From positions 3,926,528 through 3,990,527 of the forward strand of contig OZ025270.1 of assembly GCA_964019165.1 (NCBI GenBank): a stretch of 64,000 nucleotides of DNA, in the 5' to 3' direction. Made by a program: the position numbers and the translations under genes. Positions 49,342 to 61,700 of this stretch are shown here, in pieces. Each line of letters starts with the position of its first letter. The stretch's first letter is position 1. Under the pieces are notes generated by a model, which had not been told where the DNA came from, ran no database searches, and saw nothing but the letters and a program-made list of their open reading frames with translations. Origin of the DNA: Mastigias papua (lineage: Eukaryota; Cnidaria; Scyphozoa; Rhizostomeae; Mastigiidae).

Positions 49342-50370
49342 ATGTCTGGCGACCAAGGACAATCAATTACATTGCTCTTCTACGAAGGCCTATCAATCAA
49401 CAGCCTCGTACCATTTCTGGTAGTGAATGGACTTATTGCTCTTTCAAACATCACTACTAATTCATTCCTCTTATATGCAATATACAAATGCAAAATGGGC
49501 CGCAATCTTTCCTTCTTATTCGTAAGATTCCTTTGCATATCTGATATAACTGTTGGAATTAGTCAGATTAGTTACCTCATTTGTCGCTGCTTTATCGGAT
49601 ACTACTCCCCGGCGATGATAGAATCGATGCATTTGGCCTTTCAGACGATCTTCTACATCACAGGTCCATTTTCCGGGGGAATGATCCTTATCATAGCAGC
49701 CGATCGTTATGTACATATGAAATACTTAACTAAATATACAGTAATCATGACACGAAACAGGGCCTGGATTTTGATCTTCATGAATTTTGTTTTTCAATGC
49801 ACGACCGCCGTGTCACTGCTCTTCGCCTCGCTTAACGATTATTTTGCCATTGAACACCCAATATTTGTTTGTGCCTACTTGGTGATGTTTGGGGCGGCTG
49901 TTGCACTGTATCAGGAAGCATTTAGATCAATAAGCCGACGCACAAGGAATTCAAGCGTTAGCATAGAGCCATTGGCAGCAAATGCAGCATTACCGGAACG
50001 CAGGAAAGCAGGATATGATTTTTCAAAAGCAATGATGTATATCCTTATTTCGCTTATGATTTGTTACTTACCATTCCTGGCTCTCACAACAACACGATCA
50101 ATAATGGTCTTGTGCCATCGCAGTGTACCTTTCTCCTTGATGTACGCATTGCTCTGGACATATAACTTGAACTATCTCCTGTCAACATTAAATCCCATCA
50201 TCTTCATCATCTACAATAAAGAGCTAAGATTATACGCCAAGCAAAGGGTGTATCGACAATCAAACAACAGATTGAGCTCACAATGGGAAGATTTCGCCAT
50301 GGAAAACCATGAATCGCATATGGCTGAGCCGAGAGTTCGCCGGCTGACAGTTGCTTCATCGCCATGTTAA
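49342..50370 (+). CDS. Rhodopsin-like GPCR 4, single coding exon
   Basis: Chosen start is the ATG at 49342 (MSGDQGQSITLL), giving 342 residues, because a TTCATCTTGCAG acceptor ends at 49332 and the receptor's own TM1 begins about 20 residues later. The open frame continues upstream to about 48874 only from a non-ATG codon. Landmarks: Asn40 in TM1, CISDITVGISQ with Asp69 in TM2, DRYVHMKYL at 121-129 after TM3, MTRNRAW next, SRRTRNSS in the third loop, MICYLPFLALTTTRS in TM6 and NPIIFIIYNKELR in TM7/helix 8. It is a paralogue of GPCRs 2 and 3, and the only one to keep NP in TM7 (NPIIF, not NPxxY). No top-of-TM3 cysteine. Ligand unknown. Confidence 0.87.
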   Translation: MSGDQGQSITLLFYEGLSINSLVPFLVVNGLIALSNITTNSFLLYAIYKCKMGRNLSFLFVRFLCISDITVGISQISYLICRCFIGYYSPAMIESMHLAFQTIFYITGPFSGGMILIIAADRYVHMKYLTKYTVIMTRNRAWILIFMNFVFQCTTAVSLLFASLNDYFAIEHPIFVCAYLVMFGAAVALYQEAFRSISRRTRNSSVSIEPLAANAALPERRKAGYDFSKAMMYILISLMICYLPFLALTTTRSIMVLCHRSVPFSLMYALLWTYNLNYLLSTLNPIIFIIYNKELRLYAKQRVYRQSNNRLSSQWEDFAMENHESHMAEPRVRRLTVASSPC

Positions 50371-50415
50371 TGTTCTCTGACGTCTGGTTGCTTTCTGATT
50401 TAGTGTAGTCGTAGT

Positions 50416-50679
50416 CTGTATGCAAACTGGGTGCGACCTGGATGCTATCCGAGAGCAACATGGACACTATCAGAGTGCAAGCTGAATGCAGTCTGGATTT
50501 AACTTGAATGCCATCTGGATTTAACCTGAAAGCAACCTGCGTGTGACATGAATACAGTCTGGATTCAGCCCGAATGCAATTTGAGTGCAATCCTAATGCA
50601 GTTTAGGTGTAACCTGAATGCAGTTCTAATTTAACACAGACGCAAACTGAACATAACCAGTATGTTATCTGGGAGTAAC
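50416..50679. repeat. 22-bp degenerate minisatellite, 12 units
   Basis: Twelve consecutive 22-bp units fill 50416-50679 exactly. Typical units are CTGAATGCAGTCTGGATTTA with final AC, and CCGAATGCAATTTGAGTGCA with final AT. Each unit looks like two related 11-bp halves (consensus CTGAATGCAGT, then CTGGATTTAAC). Divergence between units is high, so the array is old, yet its length register never slips. It starts 45 bp after the GPCR 4 stop. Since 22 is not a multiple of three, the minus-strand frame over it (50207-50590) is not a repeat protein. Confidence 0.85.
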
Positions 50680-52117
50680 CTTGTTTTACACATTGGCTGC
50701 AAACGGAAGTCATCTACAATACTTTCAATAATAATGCAGAAACCGAAAGTTAAACAAAATTAAAGAGTTTGCTGCACAGTAAAACAATCATCTGTAAAGT
50801 TCTTCACAAGCAAATATGATATTGGACAGTACAGTATAACACAAAAACCAGTTTCAAATTGTAAGTCCCGGCTTTAAACTAGGTGCGAAATAAGCAGCAA
50901 GTTTCTGTTGGTAAGCAGGTGAACATTCCAAAGCAATACTGTAGACTTCTCAAAAATGTGCAATGGCCAAAAAGCATGTATAGCACAAATACGTAATGGC
51001 ACCAAAAACTACCAGTGCAGTATAAAAGCATGTGACTTCAACCTACTAGAACGTATAGCTAAATAGATAAAGTAATTCGTTGCATATAAAAGATGGATTT
51101 CATTAGAGTATTCATTCAAACGTTTGGGTCTGTTTTGTTTTGGTTCTGTTTGTTGTCTTACAGTAACGTTCAGATACTTAATGAAGTACTATTACTGGAC
51201 ATAATACTCTTTCATTCAACAGGTTACTGTCACGATAACATCATGACCAGTCATAGTCATGACCATTCGGTTATCAATCTTTCGATGATATTAACGTTCA
51301 CAGTCGACTCTCAATAATCACTGCAGTAAAAGCCTGCACATAAGAACCTTTATTTATCAAAAACATACAGCCTGATATCGCGCATTTTGCTTTTGATTAC
51401 TTTGAGCTTTTTCAGCCAAATATTCGAACTAGGTTCCTAGAAATAGCTCTACAAATTAGTTTGTTCATCAACCCCTTTCATGAATTCTCCAACAACCCAA
51501 TAATCAAATAACTTTAATAGGCATGGCCTGCAGGAATACAAATAATGTTAGGAATTTGCAGTGTGATTACTGGGCATACTTCATCACATCAAAACACGAA
51601 CAGGCTCAATTCAAAATCATGGGTTCCTATATGCAAGTTGCTGCATTTAGGATGGTACTGTGAACGTTTCCAGCGAACTTATACGGGTGGTAATATCACG
51701 ATCAAACTTGAGTTGAAGTCGGAATGATTCGAAGCCAGCGCCCAAGCCATAGATGGCCCAGATAAAAATGCTACTTTAAATTCCATAATGATGTCATCAG
51801 GCCCAATTTTTTCCATTTGCCCCGGGCCCCATATAAGCTCTCAGTAGGTCTGCAATCGTGGTAACTGCAATAGATCTCAGTGCCGGACATGCCTACAAGA
51901 CTTCCATTAGCATCATAGTGTTTTTATATCACGTTTACTTGCAATTCAGCATTGTCATATTTGCAAGGGAAGCTTTGTGAAAATTGGTAAAAAAAACTGC
52001 TGCACTGTGGTTGTTCAGGCGCGCTTAGAAGGGGATAGGCCGCTTCCACTGGCACGCCAACTCGTTGCGCAAAAAGGAACCGCATTTGTATTCGGGGCAC
52101 TATCCAAGGAGGCCCCG
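50680..52117. other. Intergenic, no gene seen
   Basis: Short frames only. A GC-rich patch with GCGCTTAGAAGGGGATAGGC near 52020 lies just outside the next element and may belong to it. Confidence 0.35.
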
Positions 52118-52494
52118 TTTCCACTGATCCCGACCCGTATAAATGCGAAAACGGATAAAAAGTTATCTTTTTGGCAGCGGATTAATGGAAACGCTTGAAA
52201 GGCTATTTGCTCGTCTTCGCTTGTTTCAACAGACACATGTATGCAAAGCGGAGCAAGGGATATCTTTTTTATTGAAGTAAGACAGATAACGCAGTACAGC
52301 TGCAGCGCTTTCAAAAATACCCGGGTCAAAGTTTTTCTACCAAAACGATGCGTTTTCCGTTTTCCGCTATTTTAAGAATATACGCTCTGGGCACCGTTGT
52401 CAACAATATCCCGTTTTCATCGTTTCAATGGGAACGCAGGGCCGAATTGGATAAATTTTTATCCCTTTTCGTATTTATCCGGGTCAGTGGAACC
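52118..52494. mobile_element. Repeat family F3, 377-bp element with long terminal inverted repeats
   Basis: Left arm: TTTCCACTGATCCCGACCC followed by GTATAAATGCGAAAACGGAT (from 52118). Right arm (52450-52494) is its reverse complement with a few changes: ATCCCTTTTCGTATTTATCC then GGGTCAGTGGAACC. Arms are about 45 bp. The centre has GTGTAAGACAG-free AT/GC-mixed sequence and no frame over 105 codons. A partial copy is at 13145-13290. A typical MITE architecture; superfamily not assigned. Confidence 0.75.
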
Positions 52495-53628
52495 AGATTC
52501 TAACATGAAAATGCCATTCGTTTGCCATTATCCATATCTAGAAAACTGCGAGAACTCAAAGGGCCTAACCTCAAGGCAACTCATGCAAGAATATATTTGT
52601 CCGAGTTCTGTGAACTGCATACTATGCAACAAAATTGGATGATATCTCCCGGTTTTGTTCATCCCAAGTACAAAGCATGATGCAGTTGTAATAGAGAGAT
52701 CGGATGTAAGGCTTGACATCTCAGAAATAACAGCAAAGTTGAAGAAATTCGTAGGTGGTTACAATGAGTATAAATGCAAAGGTTGAGAACGAATTGTATA
52801 CTTTCTTGCACTACTGAGAAGCTCCGTTCTACCGTAGCTCATCTACGATAGCTTTCGAATGAGCTAGCTCGGGCCGTACATAAAGGCATAAAGAAATCTA
52901 GGCAGCAAGCGGGTAATGTCCACAACTGTCGCAGACGGCTAAAAGAATTCTACTGTTAATACGAAGTATATTTTAGCGACTTTGCTATCGATAAAGCTGA
53001 ACAGAAGCCAGCATATGGCCGGGTAGGTTTTCTATGTCATCTCAGAGGTTTCTAGGTTCATTAGTCTTTAAATCTATTCTCTAGTTGCCAGCCTCGTTTA
53101 CTCCCTACTCAAGGCAACTTGCGGGATTGGGCAGGTGAGAAACAGGGACTCGGAAACGAAATGTGTCTTCCTACTACCAAGAGGCTTTGCTATGAGAAAC
53201 TCTGCACGACCGAAGAGCAACGCTACAAATAATTTCGCCAAACTTTTACGGTTCCGTAAAGAATAGCAACAGAGGCGTAAAGCAGTGCTATAAAGCTATT
53301 CAAGTAGGGGGACGAACGGAAATATATTGAGAGTGAAAGAGGGGAAAGATAGCTTGTAAGTGTTCGGAAAACACTCGACAAAAGTTAAACGATAGATAGC
53401 AGGGCAGTAGCACTTGCAGTTCCTTAGGAAGATCGAAAACACTGAAAATCTAGCATCATGCCAAGCGAGGCTAACTCATCGGGGCGCAATGTAACAGTCA
53501 TACTATGCTGGCAACTTATATAAATAATACTATTACTCTAATATTTTCCACAAGCATTAATTGTCAAATTTCATTGTTAAATATCCAAAAATATAATATA
53601 CTAAATTCATTCTCTGTTTGTATTTCTA
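52495..53628. other. Intergenic, 3' of LIPE
   Basis: No supported exon. The right end should contain the LIPE 3' UTR on the minus strand; TTTATT-type (AATAAA complement) signals are not certain. Confidence 0.35.
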
Positions 53629-56600
53629 TCACACCGTATCTTCTACCATATCTTCTTTGATCCCTTCTGGGCTAATTGGAAATGAGTTCTCATGCTTCAA
53701 TCCAATTTTCAACACTCGCTTAATGCACGCCACGATAAGATCGCTGGCTTCTCTCGCTTCGCTACTCGCAAAATTAAAGTTGAGAAAGCCGTGCGGCAAG
53801 TCCTCCACAATAAAAATTTCTGAATCTTTCTGGAGTTTCTTCATCCGACGAATGAAATCAATTGAATCATCAAGTAGTGGATCCAACGAACACGCCTAAA
53901 AAGACAAACAGAAACAAAGTTCACTAAAAATGCCCGTCTACACCAAAGGTAACTAAAAATCCTCTTTTTTGCACAATACGGCATAACAATGAGGTAAATG
54001 GCTCTGTGTCTCATTAAAAATAGCTGTAATCTTTTGAGACATAAGCAATACGCCGGAAACTGATAATCTCTTGACTTAGAAATGTGATTCCAAGTGAAAA
54101 ATAGGTCAATAGATAAGAGAAAGGTTCGGTATCCCTTTGCAACAATTCATCGAACAGTCATCACTCCAATAAGTGTACCAAACGAAACATCCCTTTTATT
54201 TCTATTCCTCTCCCGTCCACAATACACGCTGGCTGCCTCGAATAGCCAAGAAAATTATCGAACGGTTTGAAAATAAAAGAACTAATGTATGATAGCGTGC
54301 CTGACGCATCCTATTTCAACAACAATGCCGGATGCTCCCTATAGGGACACAGGGCAAACTGCATGTGAATTCACATCCACTTCATGGTCTCGTATCACAT
54401 TTTAGTCAACCTCCCTCACCAATTTCCAGAGTGCTATAGCGGGCTTGACTGGCGAAAAGTGCACTTGAGAAATATGTCACAACACCATATGAATTAAAGA
54501 AAATATTCTAATATGCCTAAATATGTTATCCTTCTTTATTAGCAATCAACTTTGGCTTAAATTAGTAAATATGTACTACCGTAAGAAAAGGGCATTTAAT
54601 GAACGATGATGGTGGTGATGATGGTGGTGAAGATGGTGATGATGGTGGTGATGATGATAACGATGAGCAATGATGCTATCCCATGGTTAGAGACCTTCTT
54701 ATGCTTATGGTGGTAGGCAGACGTGGACACAGAGAGACACTTCTCTTAAGTTGATAGCGAATCATTATGAAGAGATTTAGCATCAGGGCAAATGTTGATG
54801 ACCTGTACCAAACTGTTCACCCAGATCCATTCAGTGAAAATCAGGCTGCAGTTCTGCCAAGTAACTGTTGGGGTAACAGACTGGATTGAATATAACCGAC
54901 TCATTCGATTCTTTTACATCACTGGCAGGCGGCCACTGACTTCAGGGTCAGCCCAGGCCGCGTGAGGAGCGTAATGGGAAAAATAGAACAGAACAGACCA
55001 AACAACGATAGCGGTGAGTGATGGGGGTAATTATGATAATGACAATGATGATGATGGCAATGGCAGTGTTGGTGATGATAATGATGATTGCGGCAGTGAT
55101 TATGATACAGCACCTAAACCCTGTTCCCTTATACCAACAAAGAACACGCATATACACATGGTACTTACGACTATTATCAGCTTTGGAAATTTTCGCAAGA
55201 TTTCATCTGAGGCTAAGAGCGGTGACATTAACGGGTCTCTGCTCGCTTGTCTCACGGAACTCGTTATTGAATCACTTGATTCTTGTCTTTCGTAAGCTTT
55301 TTCAATTTTTCCAAAGAATGAAGACGAGGAAGATGCTGCAGACTTGACAGCAATGTTATCTCTATCGATAATAACACACTCGCTTGTCTCTCTTATAAAT
55401 AATGCTTTGTATTCAGTCTTATGGTCGATAGTTTGGTTAGATATTTCGGTATTAGAACTCTGCAATATGTTTATATTGAAATGATTCCCTTGTTCACGAG
55501 GTGAAGAGTTCCTACTGCCCGTTCTTTCTTTCTCCGCTCCATTATCAAGAGATTCGACATTCTTGCCAGATAGCTTGCGAGCCATTTCGAAATCATCAGA
55601 ATTCGGTTGCAGCCTTTGAAATGATTCAGCAATGCTATCGCTCATCGATCGTCTGTGATTTGGAGCCAAGAGAGATTTGCTTCTACGTACTATAGCATAG
55701 TTAGCAATATTTGTCGCGTGGCTCTCTAGGCTAACTTGATGCGGAACACTTCCAGAACTTGAATTTACAACATCTCCAACAGAATCCGAACTTTCATCTC
55801 CATCCTTATCGACTACTCCGAAGTGACGATTGTTTCCAGATACAATTGATGACTCCTTGGCAAAAACACATTCAGTTATGCTTGAGCCAACACTAGTTGA
55901 ACCAGTGCTTACAGTACCTTGCGTTTCAATGGGTTCTGATGCAACTGGGGGAATTGGATGCATTTTAAGATAATCATCTTCAGCCTCATTTTCAACAACA
56001 TCGCTTGGTGCCCTTACCTTCTGGACTCGATTACTAAGGTCTCCACATTTCAAACAACCTGGAACTGGTCTAGAAACACAGTAGTGTCCGCCAGTAACCA
56101 AATTTGTGTCTGAATACGATCTTTTCCCTGTCAAGACGCTCTCATTCCTAAGTCTAGCAGCGTAGGCAACGTCTCCCAGGTCAAGATCAAATGGATTGTA
56201 GAAATCATCAAAAACTGGTGTCCGCAATGAATTCGTGCTACTACTGTCTCTAATAACATCTTCATGAACACCACCGGCGTAAGCACGCAAACAGAGCTTC
56301 AGTATTCCTGGAGGCAACAAGGGATCCATCAGTGCCAACATTCTTGATGGAGCTGGCGCATATTGAACACGCAATGGAGGATACGCTGGTACTATGCCAT
56401 CTGGAAGTCGAAGACCCTCTTCAATTAATTTCAATGTAAGAGCAACGATGAGGTTCCCACCTAAAATAAAATAAAAAAAACAGCTGACATAAGTACGAAA
56501 CCGTGCATGATGGCATTGGACAACTTCTATCCTGGAAACAACATAATATTCGGTGTGAGACTCTACTGACATGGATACAGTTGCTGAACTGCTCTGGCCT

Positions 56601-58698
56601 CTAGCGTGATACCCCCATAGCAGGGATGCCGTAGAGAGTAGAAGGAATGGGGCTCAACCCCATTTTGTAAACATATGAAGTGTACGGGGGTCAGCAGCCC
56701 TTCCAAAGAGTGCAGTTCTTGTAGTATGGCGACTTCCTGACTTGGTAGTGGGAACAATTCTTTTACAGTGGCTTACATACATTCTCCATCAGCTATTTAT
56801 AAACTTTTGCAAATTGAATTTGAGCAGTTTGAGTGAAATATTGGGTGTGGTCAAGGGCGTGTTTCGCTGAAGCAGTCTACTGTAAATTTTAAGGCTACGT
56901 GCGTGAAAGTGGTTACGTTGTAACTGACCGTAGGCTTAGCTGAACGCGACGTATCAAATCTGAGCACAGGACACGTCAAAATTCAGCGAAAGAAGCTTTG
57001 GCCTCGAAACTGAGATCACACACATATAGGGAATTCATTCAGCCCTGCATAGGTAAATGATGTTGTTGACATATGCAAAGATGCAACAAGGTAAGAATGA
57101 CGAGACAAGAGTGACTCATTTGCCCAATGATGTAACCAAACTTGGTTGATAGTCGACAAGCATCAAATGAGAATTTATCAAGCCCACAATACAATTGAAT
57201 GTCTGTCTAAAATTGAAAAAAGAGCTATCAGCCTTTCAGGCCTAAACATGATCCTCACTGATAGGCCGTTTTCGTTCGGAAACGGTATGGAATAGCTCTG
57301 TTCTGGTCTTCCGTTTACACCAAAACGGTCTGTAAACACAACGCAATAATTTCACACCGGATTGGAAGGGAGGCTATTATTTAAGGAGATTAATCGGCCT
57401 CCCTTCCAATTCGCCATGATATTGTTCAATTGTCAAGAGTTTACACCGAGACAATTTATTTTCAAAATCACTTTCATTTGATGCCGGTTAGGAAAACGTT
57501 TTAGTGCAAACGGAAGGCCAAAGCAGAACCATCCATAATCATAGAGAAAATAAATTTGACAGATTCTATTATAAGAACACCAAAGTGACATACCTGCAGA
57601 GTCTCCTGCCAGGCAAATACGCTCTGAAGTCCATCCTAGGCTTCTGCAATTTTCAATGGCCCAGTTGTACACATAAAAACATTCATTGAGTGCCTCTGGG
57701 TAGGGTGCATCTGGTGCAAGGGAATAGTCGATTGATAATATGGGGCATTGAAGCTCTTTGGCCCAACCTCTCAGGTAGATCTATCACGACCCATAAAACA
57801 CCGAGTTAAAACATCAATAATATGATTCCAAAATATCTACATTACAAATGGTACTGGAAAACTACATTTTAACGCTACGGCCCGTTGGTCTTATAAAAAA
57901 TCCTTTTATACTGCAAGCATACGCGAAAACAGAGACTTCATCCAATACAGCTCAGATCACCGTGCAAAATGACAAAAACATCACTGTATTCTAGCGTCGT
58001 AGTGAAGACAATAACTTATGAAACTTGAAAATATCACATGTAAGAACTTCTATTCAGAACAAGTAAGTCTAAACTGCTTCAAAGATGTCATCTATCAAGT
58101 GTCCATTAGTCGCATTCGCCCATACTCCATCGTATGAAGTTTGAATCCTTATCATTCAGATGAAGCTTTGTTTGGAATACCTCCGATGATAGCATAAAAT
58201 AAAGACCGCTGCTTAACAAGAGCCGACACTTCCCCGCTTTAAAAATAAAACAAAAAACTGGGCAGGTGAGCAGTAGATGTGCAGAATATGCCAACAATCC
58301 AATGTTCGATACATGGTACTAGTCATTCCTTCCTTTCCTTTTCCTTTGTAACTATTATTGTTGTAAAAATGTCTTAGCTATGTGTGTATGTAAGTTCGTC
58401 TTAATTGGTATAAATATACTAACAGCAAACCAACGGTAAATAACGAGTATACAATGAATATGAACATGAAAATCAATTTAAAAATGAGTATGAACAGTCA
58501 TCGTTGTAAATTGTTCTCTAAGTGTAATTCCTTGTATAAATCTGAATATCCCAGAACAATTGTATCTGACGCAGTGGTGAGGAATGTAGGTTGGTCAAAA
58601 CATTTCTTGTAATACGATCACTTCTTGTACTAAATTCCTGAGAAGTTTGTTGCCATTCGAATCACATACAAGCATACATTATAAATCCCATATGATTC

Positions 58699-58750
<52 letters not shown>

Positions 58751-61700
58751 CTCGATCGACCACTCCATCAATCACAAATACAGCCTATTGATAAATGAGT
58801 CGGTCAATCAGACAATTGATCAATCAATCACTTGATGAATGAGATCCTGCAGCATCGTTATAACAAACATCTTAGTTACGTTCACTTACAATTAAGATAT
58901 TAATGATTCATACTAATTATGCTACCATTGAATACTTAAAAAATCATTTTTAAAGAATACAACATAGAAACCAAACAAAGATTGTAAACATAAAGCTGCA
59001 TTGAATTTTGTCATACCTCATGAGATTTTGAAGACTGAGCAACAAACCCACCACCATGACAATGAATCAATAGATTTTTTGACAATCCGTGAGCTCTTGA
59101 GTTAACGACACCTGGAACACTGTCGCTGCTACCAAATCTTCCCTTAAAAAGGAAACAGGACTATGAAAAAGCAAACGTGAAATGAGAAAACAGTAAAAGC
59201 AATCTGCATATGATTTTCTTAAACTTTCGAATTATCTATATGGGCCTATTACGAAACTCAACTACGCTAAGAACAGACAATCCATATTTTGAAGGCCTAG
59301 GAAAAATGAATCAAACAGTGCGCTAAACTGATTAACCATTATCCCTCATTGGTTAGGAGTACTGAAAACGCTAACTTGTTGATTGCTAGATGTAAAAGCT
59401 AACTTGTTGATTGCTAGATGTACAAGGCAAAGATCAGCAGGCGAAAAAAGGTCTGTTACGGACAGACATAGATTAACACATTTCGTGATAGCCTCACATG
59501 CAAAATGCATAAAATATGGCAACCATCTGTCCATAGTATAAATAAATAATTATATTTATATACATGAAATAATATGCACATAAATAGAATATAGACTCAT
59601 TCCATTTGGGCGGGTGTTTAATTAGGAGGAGCAATTTCTAAGGTAACGATGCAGAAAGATACCAATAATGCCACAACTGATTTCTGTTCAAGTTTTGGTA
59701 CAAAATAGTATCGTCTGAATATATGATAACATCACTCTCTGTCAACATCGTCATCTTCTCATATGAAGGGACTCCTTCTGAAAAAATCATGTCCCCTATA
59801 ACAAAGGCGTGTTTGGGGGGCATGTAACAGAGGAGGCTATTAATTTAAGGGGGTATTCAATCAATAGGGTATCACTCAAATAGTATAAATAACCTGGCCA
59901 CCTTTATTAACTGTGTTCAGAGGAGTGTGAATAGGGTCATACCTGGCCCTCTCTTCTTGAAAATGACAACAAACGTGCATGGATGACTTTAGATTTTGCA
60001 TGAAGAAAAGGTGGATCAATTTTCTTCTGGCCAAATTTTGTCTCAACAACCAGTGGCTTAAAAGCAATCCTCAGCTGTCTGTTAACAGCTACAGCCGGAC
60101 CAATTAACATAGGCACGTGCTGGAAAACAAAAAGCCTCGTCATTCACAAAAAACATAGACATGACACATTACACAAAATCTAACATGGTAGGAAATCAAC
60201 GCTGTTTCCAAAACAGCGCAAATTTTTACGTGCTAGTATTCTTACTTAGTTGATTTAGGGCAATTAAATGCTTTGTTCTACAAAATTTATCCACGTAACT
60301 TTTCTAACCCAATTATCTTCGATATCTCAGAGGAATTGCTCAGAGTGGATTTACACAAAATCCAAAACCTCGACATTATGATTATGCTCACTACTTCTCT
60401 TTGGAAAAGAAGCGAGGGAGATATTGAAACCAGAAAACCACCGCTGATAAAGAACCATAAATTTCCGATGACAAAAAGATCAAACTGATATTCAAGGCGG
60501 GCATGAATCTCTATGAAAGTTACATCTAAAACAAAATACAGCACATCGTGTTACGTCGTTCATGTTGAACGTGCTTCTTCTTTCCCATTAAGTATGTACC
60601 TGTTCTACTTCTGTGCAATATGGTAATGATTGTGTAACTTTTGTTTCTAAATAGCCAATGCTCATGATCTGGGAATCATGGGTTGGAAATCTACCAAACC
60701 TAAAACCTCAAACTGCTCTCCCTCAAAATCCTTCCTATAATAAGCCCCATTGTAGACCTACAATAGCTAATAACCCCCATTTGAATGAGTTTCCATCACA
60801 GAAGATGATGAATGACATTGTGATAAAATAGCTCTGCATTTAGACTACTCTTCCACACATTATCAATAAAAGTATGGAAATGAGTGTTTTTATAATTATT
60901 AGAACATGTTACAAACTCCTTTCATACAAGCCCCCTGAAAAAGCTCCCATCTAAAATTGAGAAAAAAGCCCCCACCCCAAGGGGCAAATCCAAGGTTCTA
61001 TAATCAACTTTTTTCAAAGACAGAAATCCCCAACAATCAAAAGATAAGACATGCTCCAAGGCTTATGCAGGGATCTGTAAGTAAACAATAACTGGTAAAA
61101 CTATGCTTCTCAGAATGGGGGGGATCCCTTCCCAAGGAAAAACTTAACTTCTAAGGGTGAATGGCAAGCTGCCACCATCCATCATAAAATGATATATTTT
61201 TTAAGCAAGCCCTCACCAAATCTATAATAATTTGTCTTTCATTCTTGTGGCTCTATGGATTTTCCACCCACTTTATCTGATGTACTAGTAATTCTACACT
61301 AAAATCTAATGATATAAGTTGGTGTCCAAGCAAGATTATGTTCAGTTTGCATTTTCGAGAGATTGAATCATTGCAAAATATTGTCTGGCTTTGATATCAA
61401 GATAAAATCATTGAAATTACATATTTTATTTCAATTACTTAGAGCCCTTAAGGATGACATTCCAACTATGTTCAGGCCTCTCCATTTAGGGTCCACAATT
61501 CTGCATCCATGTCTCAGCACATACCTTGAGACAAAGTGCACATGTCATCATGTACCTCATTCTTGCAAATCTGCCAGATCAAGTGCATTGACAATGAACA
61601 GTGGACATAAATCCCACACCTCAAAGAGAAATTTTGCAACAAATTGCATGATCAGCCTGCTGTCTGCTAAACTCCTTATGGAGAGGCCTGTATGTTCTCA

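Noticed and set aside
50207..50590. 127-codon minus-strand frame overlapping the GPCR 4 end and the 22-bp array
   Set aside because: It crosses a coding region on the opposite strand and a 22-bp array whose unit is not a multiple of three. No domain.
54919..55113. Histidine-rich minus-strand frame
   Set aside because: Produced by ATGATG-type microsatellite in LIPE intron 6.
58647..58835. SINQ-repeat frame
   Set aside because: Produced by the AATC microsatellite in LIPE intron 4.
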